A DNA stretch of 64,000 bases from Mesodorylaimus sp. YZB2_4 (Eukaryota; Nematoda; Enoplea; Dorylaimida; Dorylaimidae): assembly GCA_030248295.1 (NCBI GenBank), contig JASANH010001265.1:248001-312000 (forward strand), written 5' to 3'. Shown one piece after another: positions 37,701 through 51,525 of this stretch (position 1 is its first letter; every line of letters starts with the position of its first letter). Under the pieces are notes generated by a model. The model ran no database searches. It was not told where the DNA came from and was given only the letters and a program-made list of their open reading frames with translations. The position numbers and the translations under genes are program-made.

Positions 37701-40272
37701 ATGGATCGAGGACATCGAGATGGAGACGAAGGAGGCGGTGGCCGTGGACGGGTAAGATGGCTCGGTTGGACGGTCTGGAATGACGTGTGGGTTCGTGTAT
37801 GTCCTCAAATGAAACTAGCCACAGGGTGTTACTAGAGAATATTGGCAGAGATTTATGGCTCACTGGGAGTATTGGTTCACCAAAATAACTCTAACCTAAA
37901 TTTGACTTGCTTTTTATAAACCTATCTTTTTCAGGGGTCTTTTACGCCTCGTGGTGGACGTGGATTCGGCGGCAGAGGCAGTTTTTCGGACTCTGGTCCC
38001 CCGCGCAAATTTGGCGATCGAGATGGACGTGGCAGAGGTGGTTTGGGCCGAGGAGGTGGTTTCGGTGATCGCGGTGGCTGGATGAACAAGGGTGATCGAG
38101 GTGGACGAGGAGCTTTCCGAGGCGGCAGGGGGTTCGGAGACCGAGATTTCCGTGGAAGGGGCCGTGGTGGCGGTGACTTTGGAGGGCGTGGTCGAGGAGG
38201 CCGCGGTCGCGGATTCTCGAATGATTTTCGTGGACGTGGTGATTGGGGTCGTGGAGGACGCGGTGGTGGTAGAGGATTTGGATCGAAATTTGGTGGCGAC
38301 CGGGACTTTTCGGTATTTGCTTACTTCAGGTTTTAATGATCCTTTGATCATTTGCAGTGTGCATTTTCTAGCAAAACAGAAAGAAGAATTTTGATAATAG
38401 CGACGGCGACGACGATAACGATCATACTGAAAACGGATCTCCTGATGAGCATACCGAGAACGGCTCAGGTAGGTGCCAGTTTGTTTAGACCAAATCAACC
38501 TATTTGCATTTAATTTTCTCCGCAGGCGCAATGAGTCGAGGTTACCGAAATGATACTCAAGAATATGGTGGGCGCGGGCGTGGAGGTCGCGGCGGATTTC
38601 GAGGTCGAGGTGGCTTCAATGATTCTCGAGGAGGCTGGGATCGAGGTCGGGGGCGAGGTGGTCGTGGCGGCCAGAACTTTGGGGTATGAGCGATATTCGA
38701 GTATCTGTTCCAAGTTCTGGGTAAACTTTTCTGGTTTTTAGTTTCAAGGTAAACGAAAATTCGAAGATGACCATGACGACGACGACGATGACGAAGACGA
38801 AGCCGAGGCTGAGAAAGATGAAAGTGATGAAGAGGAGGAGAGCGATTCTGGTAAGCAAACGGAACATTTGAATTTGGTGAGAGGGTGGGGATGAGCCTTG
38901 TGTTTATGACCAGTGATAGCACGTCTGTGGTCATTTTTGAATGAGCTCCTTAACCAAGGCTGAGGGAAAATATAGGTTTTTCAAGTCCAGAAAGATATCA
39001 CGTTGCTTGCACATTACAGGCGAACAAGAGTCCTCGGCGCCGAAGAAATTCAAGGCCAATGATGGAACAGCCAGTAAAAGCAAAAACAACATCGCCGCCA
39101 AGCCTGTGAAATCAAAGAAGCCTCAAGAAGATTCTGACGACGATGAATCTGGAGAATCGGATGAAGAAAGTAAGATAATATTTTTAGGCGCCTGTTTAGT
39201 TTAGAAGCCGCTTATTAAATTCAGATTCGGAAGATGAGGAGCAGGAAGAGGTGCCACCTCAGAAGAAACAGAAGCAAAACGCTGACACTGGCCCATCAAC
39301 TAAAAGCAAAAATGCAGTTGACTCCAAGAAAGCGAAGAAAGGGCGCAGAGACGAGAAGGAGGAAGAGGACGAGGATGAAGATTCAGGTATGTGTTGATCG
39401 TGGGGTCACCCGTGCAGGACAGTCATAAATTCCGTTTTAGGGGAAGACGAATTGATCAAAGAATGGCATCAGAAGACGAAGTCTGTGGAGAAGTCAAAAC
39501 AAGCTAAAGCCAAAGATGTGCCTGTAGGAAAAAAATCAAAGGGGCAAATACAGAGGCAAGAAAGCGATGATGATGAAGACTCGGAGGATACGGATGGTGA
39601 GTCACTGGTCGAAATGATAGAATCATTTTCTCGTGTGCAATGTTGAACTTTGGTTTCAGATTCAGAAGAACCAGGACCTGCTGAGAAGAGCGCGTCGAGC
39701 AAAAAAGTGTCTGCAGCGAGTTCCAAGGCCGCCGCTGCGAAGTCATCTCAACAAGCTCAGAAGGGTGGAAAGCCTATGCAAAACTTAGGTGACAGCGATG
39801 AAGAAGACGAGGAAAATGAGGACTTCGAAGACGAAAGCGATGAGGAGGGTGAAGGTACGTCATGAAAGCTGTGATGCTGAGCGTGAGTTCTAGGCGGCGT
39901 GATCTTCCTGCTCGAAACTGGCAATTTGAGTGTACTCGAGATTCCTATTCTTTCAGATGCGCCTCCACCATCGAAGCCGCAAAAAAGCCAAGGACAAGTA
40001 AAAGGAAAAGGTAAGCCTTCTTTGAAACGACACCAGCAAGAAGAAAGTGACGACGACGATAGCGATGAAGACGAGGATTCAGGTGAGGGACGCTCAGCAA
40101 GTTTTCTCTGTTTAGATCAGGGGTGGATGGGCCAATGTTTTTGTCAGTTGTCCAGCACTGCCTGGCGGTTGGTAAGATCCACGGGAGCAGGGAGGAAGGT
40201 CTAGCTATCTGCCATCTGCCTACCGTAGGAAAGCCTAGCTGGTGATGGACTGTTCTTTCTCTTTCAGACTAA
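37701..40272 (+). CDS. RGG-rich and acidic/lysine-rich nucleolar-type protein
   Basis: Eleven exons: 37701-37751, 37935-38312, 38372-38468, 38526-38683, 38742-38850, 39020-39169, 39225-39386, 39441-39596, 39660-39854, 39957-40082 and 40268-40272 (TAA). The N-terminal part carries dozens of RGG/GRG tripeptides (GRGGGFGDRGG, RGRGRGGGDFGG), typical of arginine-methylated RNA-binding regions. From exon 5 on it is built of alternating acidic serine blocks (DDDDDDEDEAEAEKDESDEEEE, split here as DDDDDDEDE and DESDEEEESDS) and Lys/Ala/Ser stretches. The pattern recalls nucleolin and Nopp140, but there is no RRM and no SRP40 C-terminal domain, so I do not name an orthologue. Exons 6-10 each begin and end in phase 1, so each could be gained, lost or skipped without a frameshift. 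AATAAA is at 40493-40498. Confidence 0.85.
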
Positions 40273-40548
40273 CAAAGTCGATTAATCGCTGATTTCGTTT
40301 ATGTTGGATACTCTCGTCACTGTCGCAGGTGCCTGTTGTGTCTGATTGTTACTGTTGACAAGTTAAAATGAAACTTTATGGAACTATGACTAAACTGATG
40401 TCCACCATGCAAGAATATCCGTAAGTCTTTCTAATTCTAATCACTAGAGTATAAGTCATAAAGCACATATTTCTAAATGGGGAACCAAAAGGAATAAAAG
40501 TCCCAAGTAAATTGTGAAAAGCTTCATTTATAAAAGCATCTCCATTTC

Positions 40549-43085
<2,537 letters not shown>

Positions 43086-43667
43086 TTTTCACAGCTCACC
43101 GGACAAAGAGACTAAATAAAGAGCAGATCAACTCCCGACAGCGAAGTTGACGAACGCCAAAATAATAATGCCCCCTATCAGGAATGTTTAGATGGAAAGA
43201 GGCCCATGCGAAGAACGTCACGTGCTAAGCAAAGTAAACACGCCCCCAGCCAAGTCTAGCTAGCCCAGTCGACAACTGCACGTGCGCCCTATTGGTTAAG
43301 TAGACAGGAAATTGATGACTCCGCCCCGTGCTCTAGCAAAGTTGAAGGCTATATTTTACGCACACGCACCACAAATTGCTTGATTCAGTGTAAAGTGAAT
43401 CGAGAATCGATAACATTACACTATGCAGTGTAAAGCGCGAAATGCCGCCACGCGGTGTCTGCTATGACGCGGCAGTGTGTGCACGCCGCGCGCTCGCCTC
43501 ACCTTGCGCTGCTGCACTGCGCGGGTCGTCTGTCTGGTTGCTCATTCACGTAGTCAGCAGGGCAGGATGGGGGCTCTTTGGTTGGACGGTCGCAGCTAGT
43601 TGATCTGCCTGTTTATCCTCGACATTATAATCACTTACTTCTACAGGCATCGACTCGTTGAGACAAA
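43086..43667. promoter_or_regulatory. Divergent promoter region between GLUD1 and the ePHD gene
   Basis: A 582-bp spacer with a GC-rich, CpG-rich core at about 43,430-43,560 (GCCACGCGGTGTC, GCACGCCGCGCGCTCGCC). No TATA box is obvious. Confidence 0.4.
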
Positions 43668-44921
43668 ATGGTCAAGCCCAGTACCCACGCGAACACCAAC
43701 AGCGACGTTCAGTCAGACCGAAGCAAGGAGTCGGAAGCGATGGGATCGAGTGGTCAGGGTGTCAATAACGGTCAGGAAAATGGTACTGCAAAAAACGAAA
43801 GCCCACCGTCGCCCGCGATTGGTGAATCGGAACAAAAAACTACGACATCGGGAACTACTTCGAAAAAGAGACAAAGACGGAAAAGAACGAGAAAGGTCAA
43901 AGGTCGTGGTTCTGCTGGTGGTCAACCTGATGGCGATTCGGATACGGAACAGTTGAAAAGTCGTTTGCTCAAGCGTAGTGACAAGAACGATCAAGGCAAA
44001 GGAGCCAAGAGAGCCAAGTTGGAGACAGAACGTGGTCCTATAATTCGACGAAAACCGGATACTACGCCTGGTGTTCAAAACGACGAATCGACGTGCGTTC
44101 ACGAGATCGTCAATCCTTCTACTTACGATAAATTGTTTACGAGATTAGAAGAAACTCACTTTAACAAAGCCGTCAAACCGGACGGTCCATGTTTGGACAA
44201 TTCTCCTTGGTTATGTTGTCTTTGTCAACGAAAGCCGTGCGTCGATGATTTGGGCGATTTATTCGGTCCCTATTACGTCAAGCTGTCTCCACCCGCCTTC
44301 TGGCCACCTTTCTTTAATCAAGAAAAGTCGGGGAAGAAACCATCGAATGGTAAGGATAGTGGACCGGAAGTCAATACGGACTTGTGGTTTCACGGAGACT
44401 GTGTTTTCTGGGCGCCTGGCATTCTACTCCGTGGTTGGGGTATGACTGGATTGGAGGAATATTTACCAAAGTATTGGCACCAGGTAAGATTACAAGTTAC
44501 TCGGGACTTCTTAGGTGACTAGTGCTCAAAGTTATTCGTTTCAGAAATGTACTCGTTGCCAAGACGTGGGCGCAAGTGTCGTTTGTGCCGTAAAAGGATG
44601 TGGAAAAATGTTTCATCATCCGTGCGCTGTCGCATCAGGTAAGCTGCGTTGTAGTAGTACCGCCAAGATAAATAGTTCAAAAATCGATCATAGAATCATC
44701 GATATTTTACAATGCCTAGGATAAAGATTTGTGTGGACGTGTTACCCATTTTTTTGAATTCTATGAATGGAATGGCTAGAAAACCTGTGGGTTTCTGATA
44801 GACCCTAGCCAAAGGTGGACAATTGGAAAACTTTCCTCATGCTGATTTGGTATCTAGTGAAGGTTTGCCGACAAGGGTTTATTTGAGCAAGAAATGTCGT
44901 TTCACATGTAGTGAAATCTGA
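43668..44921 (+). CDS. Extended PHD finger (ePHD) protein, TCF20/RAI1-like domain
   Basis: Exons 43668-44483 and 44545-44638 are secure. A third at 44809-44921 is only phase-compatible (AKGGQLENFPHADLV, ending TGA) and needs proof. The first ~120 residues are polar and Lys/Arg-rich (TSKKRQRRKRTRKVKGR), likely nuclear. The ePHD begins at SPWLCCLCQRKPCVDDLGDLFGPYYV, continues LWFHGDCVFWAPGILLRGWG and LPKYWHQKCTRCQDVGASVVC, and ends CGKMFHHPCAVASG. This order matches the C-terminal ePHD of TCF20, RAI1 and PHF-type chromatin proteins. The final Cys-x-x-His pair of the domain is not visible where expected, so the 3' end is uncertain. Confidence is high for the domain, low for the end. Confidence 0.7.
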
Positions 44922-46884
44922 AGTTTTCGAAGAAGGAAAAACACCGCTTTGACTAAACTTTTTCGTTTTGATGAACTCCCGTCAGCATATGTCCAATCAG
45001 CCTGTGACGAGATAAACAGGGGTCAGATTCTTACTGGTCCACCTTTGGGTAGCCTCTACCAGAAACCCTGTCTGAAAGCCAGTCATATGATGTGTAAGGC
45101 AGTTTTGTTTTCCACTGCTGATTTGGAAACGGGGTCTTTTGGAAGATGAGGGATTTTCGCCCTCCCGCCATGACCCGACTGCATTGGGAAGTAGTCAATA
45201 GATTTGCACTGCAGACCTATTCGAATATGACCTCAATGGGCACCCTCTTTCACCCACTGATTTCGAGCCCAAGTAAAAAAACGTGACACCAAAACAGTTC
45301 TTTTCGCCAGATCAGACCTCGAAAGCCTCATGGACCCCTGGGCCGGGTTGTGCTGTGCTGTGCTATGATGACTTGCCTGCTTCTCGACGAGGGTGATTAC
45401 CTAGGGCCTGGCGCGGTTAGACAGTAGACTGAGAAACAACAGAGACCATCAGGTCACTTGGAACACACATGGCAGGTTTGAATCAGCAAGGAGGCATTGA
45501 CGAAAGCCAAAAGAGCCCTTGGCTTAGTTATCTCCCATATCACAACAGTGCCTACCCCCTAATCCCAGCACACCCCATTCCTCCACTGCAGGATGTGCTG
45601 ATTCAGCCATCGGTGCCTGCCAGGTATCCTTGACCTGGACTCGGGCTGGTCGTTTCGAGTTGAGGTCGAGGGACAGACAGTCCGACCGTCGATACAGCTG
45701 CTTGTATCGATCAAACATCTGTCGCATGAGCGAGCAGCAGTGATTGACTTACGTGCAGTACAATATGTCTTACTAATATGCACGTATCGTAAGGTTTTAT
45801 GTTTACAAATATAAGGAAATTCAAAATGCATAGAATCAGCCGCAGGTTTAGAGTGACAGGAGGGTAGTAGCTAGCAGAGTTCTAGACTTTGCAAATCCAT
45901 AAAGAAGTTCTGATTCGTGCCTAACATTGCTTGGAAAATGCCCCCTTGGTTGACAACTTCAGGCTAACTGGATGTCCATACTAGACAGCAGGTTGTTGTA
46001 CTGCACAGCAGCCTTGATAGCACATGCACGGGCTGACATCAAATACATACTTGGTGCGGAGGGAATTTTATGTTGCTTCAGGAGCAATTTTCAAAGAGAC
46101 GACGATGTCGATGTATTGCGAATCTCATAAGAAAAACGCAGAGAAGCGAAAATAGCAGGAGTGAGTCTGATTTGTGACGGTACATTGATACGAAATTTGT
46201 GTTCGATGTGATGTATTTTGAATGGAGTAAACCAATTTGGGATGTGCAAGTTGTCATCTCATGGTCAGCGACTATGGGCATGATTGACTACGCTGGTCCC
46301 AGCATCAATCGACTCAAGCTTGGACCAGCGGGATAAAGGAGTGATGCCATTTGATATGCCTGATTAGGGGAGTGGAGAGCATGGCTAGCAGTCACCTGGG
46401 GTGTATGTATCGTCAGTGCTCAGCGGAGCTGGCGGTGTTTGCCTGGTGGTAGGGTCTCTATTGAGAACGGCCAATCAGGTTGATGTTCCATCAATCTTTG
46501 ATTGCTAGAGGTCAACACCTCGCGTACCGACGGTCAACCTCTGACTCCTAGTCAGGGAGAAACCATCTCGTGTCATATGAGTCTCAACTACCTTGTGCTT
46601 ATTCATTTCATAACAATGAAAAGATAGTTTATTTCATAATGGATCTTGTTCAACAAAGCACATAGGAGTCAACTGTGGCGGGCCAACAAACGAAATCCAA
46701 AGACCGGAGACAGCAGCAATCTAAGATATCTGAAACCATATTTTACCAAATTCTGACGTGATTCTCAGGCAGTCGAGAAAATGATGAAAATTTTAGAAAA
46801 TTTACTTTTGGAATTAACTTTTGCGACGTCACTTTGTCTCTGCGGCTTGAAATCGTGAACGGACGATTTGGCAACTAGTGGAAA
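44922..46884. other. Gene-poor spacer
   Basis: About 2 kb without a recognised gene. Short ORFs only. Around 45,640 and 57,985 the phrase TCG.TTCGAGTTGAGGT recurs, a possible remnant of a dispersed repeat. Confidence 0.45.
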
Positions 46885-48832
46885 ATGGAAGAATACGCGC
46901 GAGAACCTTGGTAACTGTTTTTCCCTCGTTTGGGTAACTTTATCTCGTCTAAATGGAATTAGCGGCGCTTTTGCTGTTTGGTCCCCAGGCGAATGCTGGC
47001 ATAAGGCTGGCTGGAGCCTGATATCAGCCTAAGCTTAATTCTTATACCAGACTAAGCCTAAGTCTAAGCCTAAGCCTAGTATCAGTCTAAGCCCAAGTCA
47101 TATGCCATCGCAAGCCTAAGCCTAAGCCTAATACCAGCCTAAGCTAACCCATGTTGGGGACCAAACAGCAAAAGCAACATTTGATTTCGATTTTTCAGTT
47201 AGTCACGCAATATCGTCTTTCTTTTTTTAGCCCTTGGCGAATCGTCGATGATTGCGGAGGTGCTTTTGCGATGGGCCTCGCTGGCGGCTCGATATTTCAC
47301 GCTTACAAGGGATTCAAATCTACCACCCCTGTAAGCACTGTTGGCCTAGTGCTATTGAAGTCTAAATACCTCACGATGGGCCTTTTTAGGGTAATAGTCG
47401 ATTACGAGAAATGGTGAAGACCATGAAATTACGGGCGCCCATAACTGGAGGTCAGGTTATGATTACATTATTGTTTGAGAGACACCTTAGTTTCTTGTTA
47501 GACCAAATTATGTACAGTAGGGGGTCACCTGGAAATTAGTGAGGCCCTGAAAGACGGAAGAACTCTGATTCGAGCAGTCTTCGTTCTTCTCTGCGCTTTC
47601 TTGATTCTGTAGAAGCAGGTTTAATTCAGGTAGTTTCTTTTACTCAATAACTCTTTTTCACTCTGTCTCTCTGTGTCTGTAACTTTACTCTTTTTTTTCT
47701 CCGCGGTACTCGTTCATAAGCAGGGAATTGTTGATCAAGCTTGAGTTATTTCAACATTTTGAAAAGTGCCGCATTTGAGGAAGGATTTAAATATTATCGA
47801 TTTTTCTATTTGTTTCCGCTAAACAAAATACCATTCAGTTCGCAAAGCAGAAAAGTTTGCCGCCGATCGATCGTAATAGGAACCTAACTGTAGCTCAGGA
47901 AATAGAAAAAAAATAAAAACATTAGGGGCCTGTGCGAATCGAATCATCCGCTGCAGTGTCGGGTCTTCGTGGTGATAGTAGTAGACTGGACTGTTAATCT
48001 CAGAGTTCGGGTTCGATTCCCTCTCGGGGCTCGTGTTTTTCGTCGCTTTCTTTTTCACATTTCGTATTTAGCTCATGTACATACGAATATGGTGAACTCA
48101 TCATGTTAGCTAAAGCTTGATTCGCCGCTGTTTCATCGCTTTGCACTCTTCCCTGAAATTGGTTTCCCCTTTGCAGGTCAGTTCGCGATGTGGGGTTTCA
48201 CGTTTAGTTCGGTCGATTGCTTACTGGTGAAGATGAGGAAGAAAGAAGATGCTTTAAATTCCATCATTTCGGGTGGTGCTACTGGCGCCTTGCTGACTGT
48301 CCGAGCAGGCGTGCCAACTATGGTCGGCTCGGCTGTTGTTGGTAAGTGGACCAGCATCGACTGACCCGCCAATATATCCTCTGTGGGCCGAACCATCCTT
48401 CAGCCCCTCCCCTCTTGACTGCGGGTGTCCTTTATCAACGAAAGGAAGTGCGTCACGCCTGAAAACAAATGAGCTGGCGCAATACATCGCTGGGTCGGCT
48501 CGGCTCAGTGGCCTCACTCCTGGGTCGGTCGATGTTGGGCTAGGCACCAAAACATGACGAGAGCACTGGGCTGTCTTTCAGGTGCGTTACTTCTGGGACT
48601 TATCGAAGGGGTCGGTATCCTTATTACTCGATTCTCGGCTGAACAATTCAAACCGAGTAAGCTGCATTTTATTTTTTAAAATGTTTTCGAAAATAAAGAG
48701 TAATTTTTAGGGAACCCAGGCTTCGAAGAACCAGCGAGTTTGCCTCCCAAACCGTCTTCGTCATCAGCGCCATCGTCGTCGAGTGGCACGCTTCCATTCG
48801 GTGGGCCTCAGATGAATTTCGGAGCCGCCTGA
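46885..48832 (+). CDS. TIMM17: Mitochondrial import inner membrane translocase subunit Tim17
   Basis: Six exons: 46885-46910, 47231-47330, 47390-47450, 48177-48341, 48582-48656 and 48711-48832, giving 182 aa. Tim17 is part of the TIM23 channel that imports presequence proteins. The start [21 protein letters not shown] is nearly identical to the human protein. Next come the glycine-zipper membrane helices ([58 protein letters not shown]) and a variable Pro/Ser tail. Exon 3 uses the weak donor GTCAGG, yet both sides fit perfectly. Introns carry three repeats: a TIR/TTAGGC element in intron 1, a tRNA-like piece in intron 3 and repeat family A in intron 4. AATAAA is at 48952-48957. Confidence 0.94.
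46967..47175. mobile_element. TIR element with TTAGGC-like internal repeats, copy 1
   Basis: The ends are perfect 20-bp inverted repeats, GCTTTTGCTGTTTGGTCCCC at 46967-46986 and its complement at 47156-47175. The interior is mostly degenerate CCTAAG hexamers (TTAGGC on the other strand). There is no coding capacity. It sits wholly inside intron 1 of TIMM17. A second copy is at 53382-53558. Confidence 0.85.
47945..48040 (+). other. tRNA-Asn-like remnant, probably SINE-derived
   Basis: GACTGTTAATCTC resembles a GTT (Asn) anticodon arm and GGGTTCGATTCCC is a good B box, followed by TCTCGGGGC. The 5' half of the acceptor stem is missing, so a functional tRNA is unlikely. It lies in intron 3 of TIMM17. 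Confidence 0.45.
48403..48545 (+). repeat. Interspersed repeat family A, copy 2
   Basis: Aligns with 14955-15092 in the same orientation, with shared blocks listed there. It occupies most of intron 4 of TIMM17. Confidence 0.6.
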
Positions 48833-48951
48833 ATCTAGCGAGCGAGAGAACGAATTAGCTTCGATATTTCAGTTATTTGTTGACGTGATTTGCAGTTTTT
48901 ACGAGCTGTTAGCGGCGGAGGCATCTCAGTGACGTCATGAACGTAGAATAG

Positions 48952-48957
48952 AATAAA
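48952..48957 (+). terminator. Poly(A) signal of TIMM17
   Basis: AATAAA lies 120 nt downstream of the stop codon. Confidence 0.65.
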
Positions 48958-49156
48958 AAGATTTTAGTATTTCACAAAATCATTTTAGAATTGGCTATTT
49001 TGGTTGCAGAAATCCTCAAATCACCGGAAACTGAAATGCCCAAAAAGTGGGACAAAAAATCATGCCCACGGAATGATTAAGAAAAGAAACAATAAGAAAT
49101 CAAAAACTTATCACAAATCTCAACCCAATAAATCTACGATTTGGAATACCCTTTGT

Positions 49157-50903
49157 TCAATCAAAGCGAGCCAGTTCGGGTTTCATTCCTAGCACTTCCA
49201 AAATTCGTCCCATCACCGTTTTTGTAACTCCAGCGGCTTCGGCCTTATTGGCGATTTTGTTCTTCATATTTCGTAATCTCATGGACGCGTGTACAAGAAC
49301 GACTGAAACGAAATTGTGGCAGTGTGGTGTTTGAGAGAAATTGTAAGGTGACTTACTAAATAATGGGAAGGCCATGGAAAAGGCGAGGACCATGACGGAG
49401 CCAGCCATCAGAATCAAGGCGTATGATCCGAGTAGAACCACCCCGATGGCCACGTAAGGATATTGCTTCTTGAACTCGACCACATTCGGCTGCGAGGTCG
49501 TGAAATAGAATAGGAGCGAGAAAGCCAGGCCGGTGCACACTGAGCCAATGATAACGTCCCGAGGATAGATAAGGCTAAAAAGAAGGGTTGGCAACACCGC
49601 GACATGATCGTGTTTAGTGCAGAGTGAAGGGTCGACACACAATAACACAGCGGTTACTCATGTGGGAACTCAGAGTGGTACACGTGGTAGAATGTGATGA
49701 GTCGTACACCAATCAAAAAGCCTTGGTGGCATAAAAATTGTAATGCACGTAACATTTTCAATCGCTCCATATTTGGCAAGCAGCATCACGCGAACATTTC
49801 AAACAGCGATGTGCGGACTGAAGGCAAGAGGGCGAAGAGATGTTTAGTTAAATTTGGGTGTGAAGTGCCGTGTCCAAGCAGGCTTCCATAGGACCATGCT
49901 GTACAGCAGATGAGGCCATAGGTCAAGCTTCGGGTCCGTATTGCTGAAGGGCGTGCGTGGTGGAGCTTCTGCACCAGGGCAGCCCATCAAGTCTTCCGAC
50001 CGTGTCCATGGCGGACGCGTCACTCTGACGCCCTCAGCTACCAGGATTGATTGCCATTCGAGGCCTATACAGAAATGGGGCTAGATTGTAAGTCCAGAAA
50101 AACTTTACACTCACACTGCAAAATAAAGCGATTGCAAAATGACGTACATTACAATCTTTTGATCTCACAGAGGGATTTGATTTCATATAAAGCTCATTCT
50201 ACGATTGTCATGCCAGAAGATGACACCTGGCCACCGTGTCATGTCCATAGCCAAGCACCACACAGCGACTCGAGGGCTAAGGAACACACATTCGACAATC
50301 ATTTTTTACCCAGGCGGGAGTCGAACCCTACCCTGTAAATGCGCACCCAACGTGAAAGGCAGACACCTTAACCGCTGAGCGGTCTGTGTCCTAGCGGAGC
50401 GGCTCCGCTAGGCCACAGACCGCTGAGCGGTCTGTGTCCTAGCGGAGCGGCTCCGCTAGGCCACAGACCGCGACAGGCTTACCCACCTGACCCAGGACAC
50501 AAAGTGGGTAGGTAGCCCCAGAAAGAAGGAACTGATAAGGAGCAGTCAGACCACCACTGACCCCGTTTATACTCATATCACTGGCAGGTTAACTCGTCCA
50601 CTTAACAGGTCTGCACCCAACCAACGTCCCTGTAACTCCACTCTACTCCCGAGTAGGAAGGCCAAGGCGGTAAAATAAGAGACCGTACCTGATTAGCAAA
50701 AAGAGCGCAGCAGCCAGGATTCCATAATTGGTCTGGTAGTACAATAAATTGCATACGATTCGATTCGACCATTTATTCGCATCGTTGAATTGCGGCACTT
50801 GAAAACGAGCCGCACTTAATAAAAAGTCATCCAAACTACGAATCGGTGCGATTTCCAAACCATTCGCCAGCATGTACGTATTTGTCACGTCCACGTCAGC
50901 CAT
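49157..50903 (-). CDS. ARL6IP5: PRA1 family protein 3 (ARL6IP5/JWA)
   Basis: Three exons: 50689-50903, 49357-49574 and 49157-49302, giving 192 aa (human 188). ARL6IP5 is an ER membrane protein that retains glutamate transporters and PRA1 partners in the family. Shared features are IAPIRSLDDFLLSAARF, ANKWSNRIVCNLLYYQTNY, four hydrophobic spans including VIIGSVCTGLAFSLLFYF and LLGSYALILMAGSVMVLAF, and the signature VHASMRLRNMKNKI. The 1.1-kb first intron contains a SINE and a duplicated palindrome. It is convergent with TIMM17, with 324 bp between stop codons. Confidence 0.92.
50205..50395 (-). mobile_element. tRNA-derived SINE, copy 2
   Basis: Read on the minus strand it has AGCGGTTAAGGTGTCTGCC, the B box GGGTTCGACTCCC, then the same body as the copy at 33.6 kb (GGTAAAAAATGATTGTC, TTAGCCCTCGAGT, GTGCTTGGCTATGGA). 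It lies in intron 1 of ARL6IP5, next to the duplicated palindrome. Confidence 0.8.
50373..50468. repeat. Tandem duplication of a 48-bp palindrome
   Basis: Two identical 48-bp units (50373-50420 and 50421-50468). Each contains a near-perfect palindrome: CTAGCGGAGC and GGCTCCGCTAG face each other, with GGTCTGTG and CACAGACC outside. It overlaps the 5' end of the SINE, whose CGGTCTGTG wording it shares. Confidence 0.85.
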
Positions 50904-51525
50904 CTCGATTTAGCACGGCCTAACTTTAATGACGCAGCGTCAACAACCTGCCCTCACGACGACTAGAACTAACTAGAGGGACCGACCAGCTAGCCCCTCG
51001 CCCTCCCCCGTCCTCTTCCAACCTAGCTCCCGCTTACTAGCAGACAGCTGCATCTTATCACAGCACGCGCTAAATTCAAATAAAGTACCCCACCTTCTGC
51101 AAACTTTTCAGCCACTCTGCCATTTTGTTACATCTCGCAATCAATTATTGCAATATCAGACATCGTTCTTTACACCATCCTTCGTTACAATACACATTAA
51201 AAAGGATATGAAAATGCAATAAAGATGACTACGGCACAAAATTGCCGCCTTCATTATTTGCACTATAGCAATTAAACAGATGGATTACATGCCAACAATG
51301 AAACCAAAGCATATACGTATAAGAAAGACATGCAACGACAGGCAGTGCTATCAATAAAACCCACCACCCCGAAACAACAATTGCTACAAACCGAATAGAC
51401 AACTCCAACAGATGACTTGGCGTTTAAGGTTATTGTATTGGCAGTTTGCACGATTCATGGAAAGCCCTGAGTGTACTCTGACGAGATTCCGTTGTCTTAC
51501 AACACAATGTACAATAATGAAAGAC
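50904..51525. other. Spacer between two minus-strand genes
   Basis: This holds the ARL6IP5 promoter (first ~150 bp, pyrimidine-rich) and the 3' region of the propeller gene. No further gene seen. Confidence 0.45.

Noticed and set aside
49989-50025. Repeat shared with 18597-18640 (CAAGTCTTCCGAC...)
   Set aside because: Only a short stretch matches by eye; not enough to define a family without a computed alignment.
47945-50395. Functional tRNA genes
   Set aside because: All tRNA-like pieces lack a paired acceptor stem, and two share a non-tRNA body, which marks them as SINEs or remnants.
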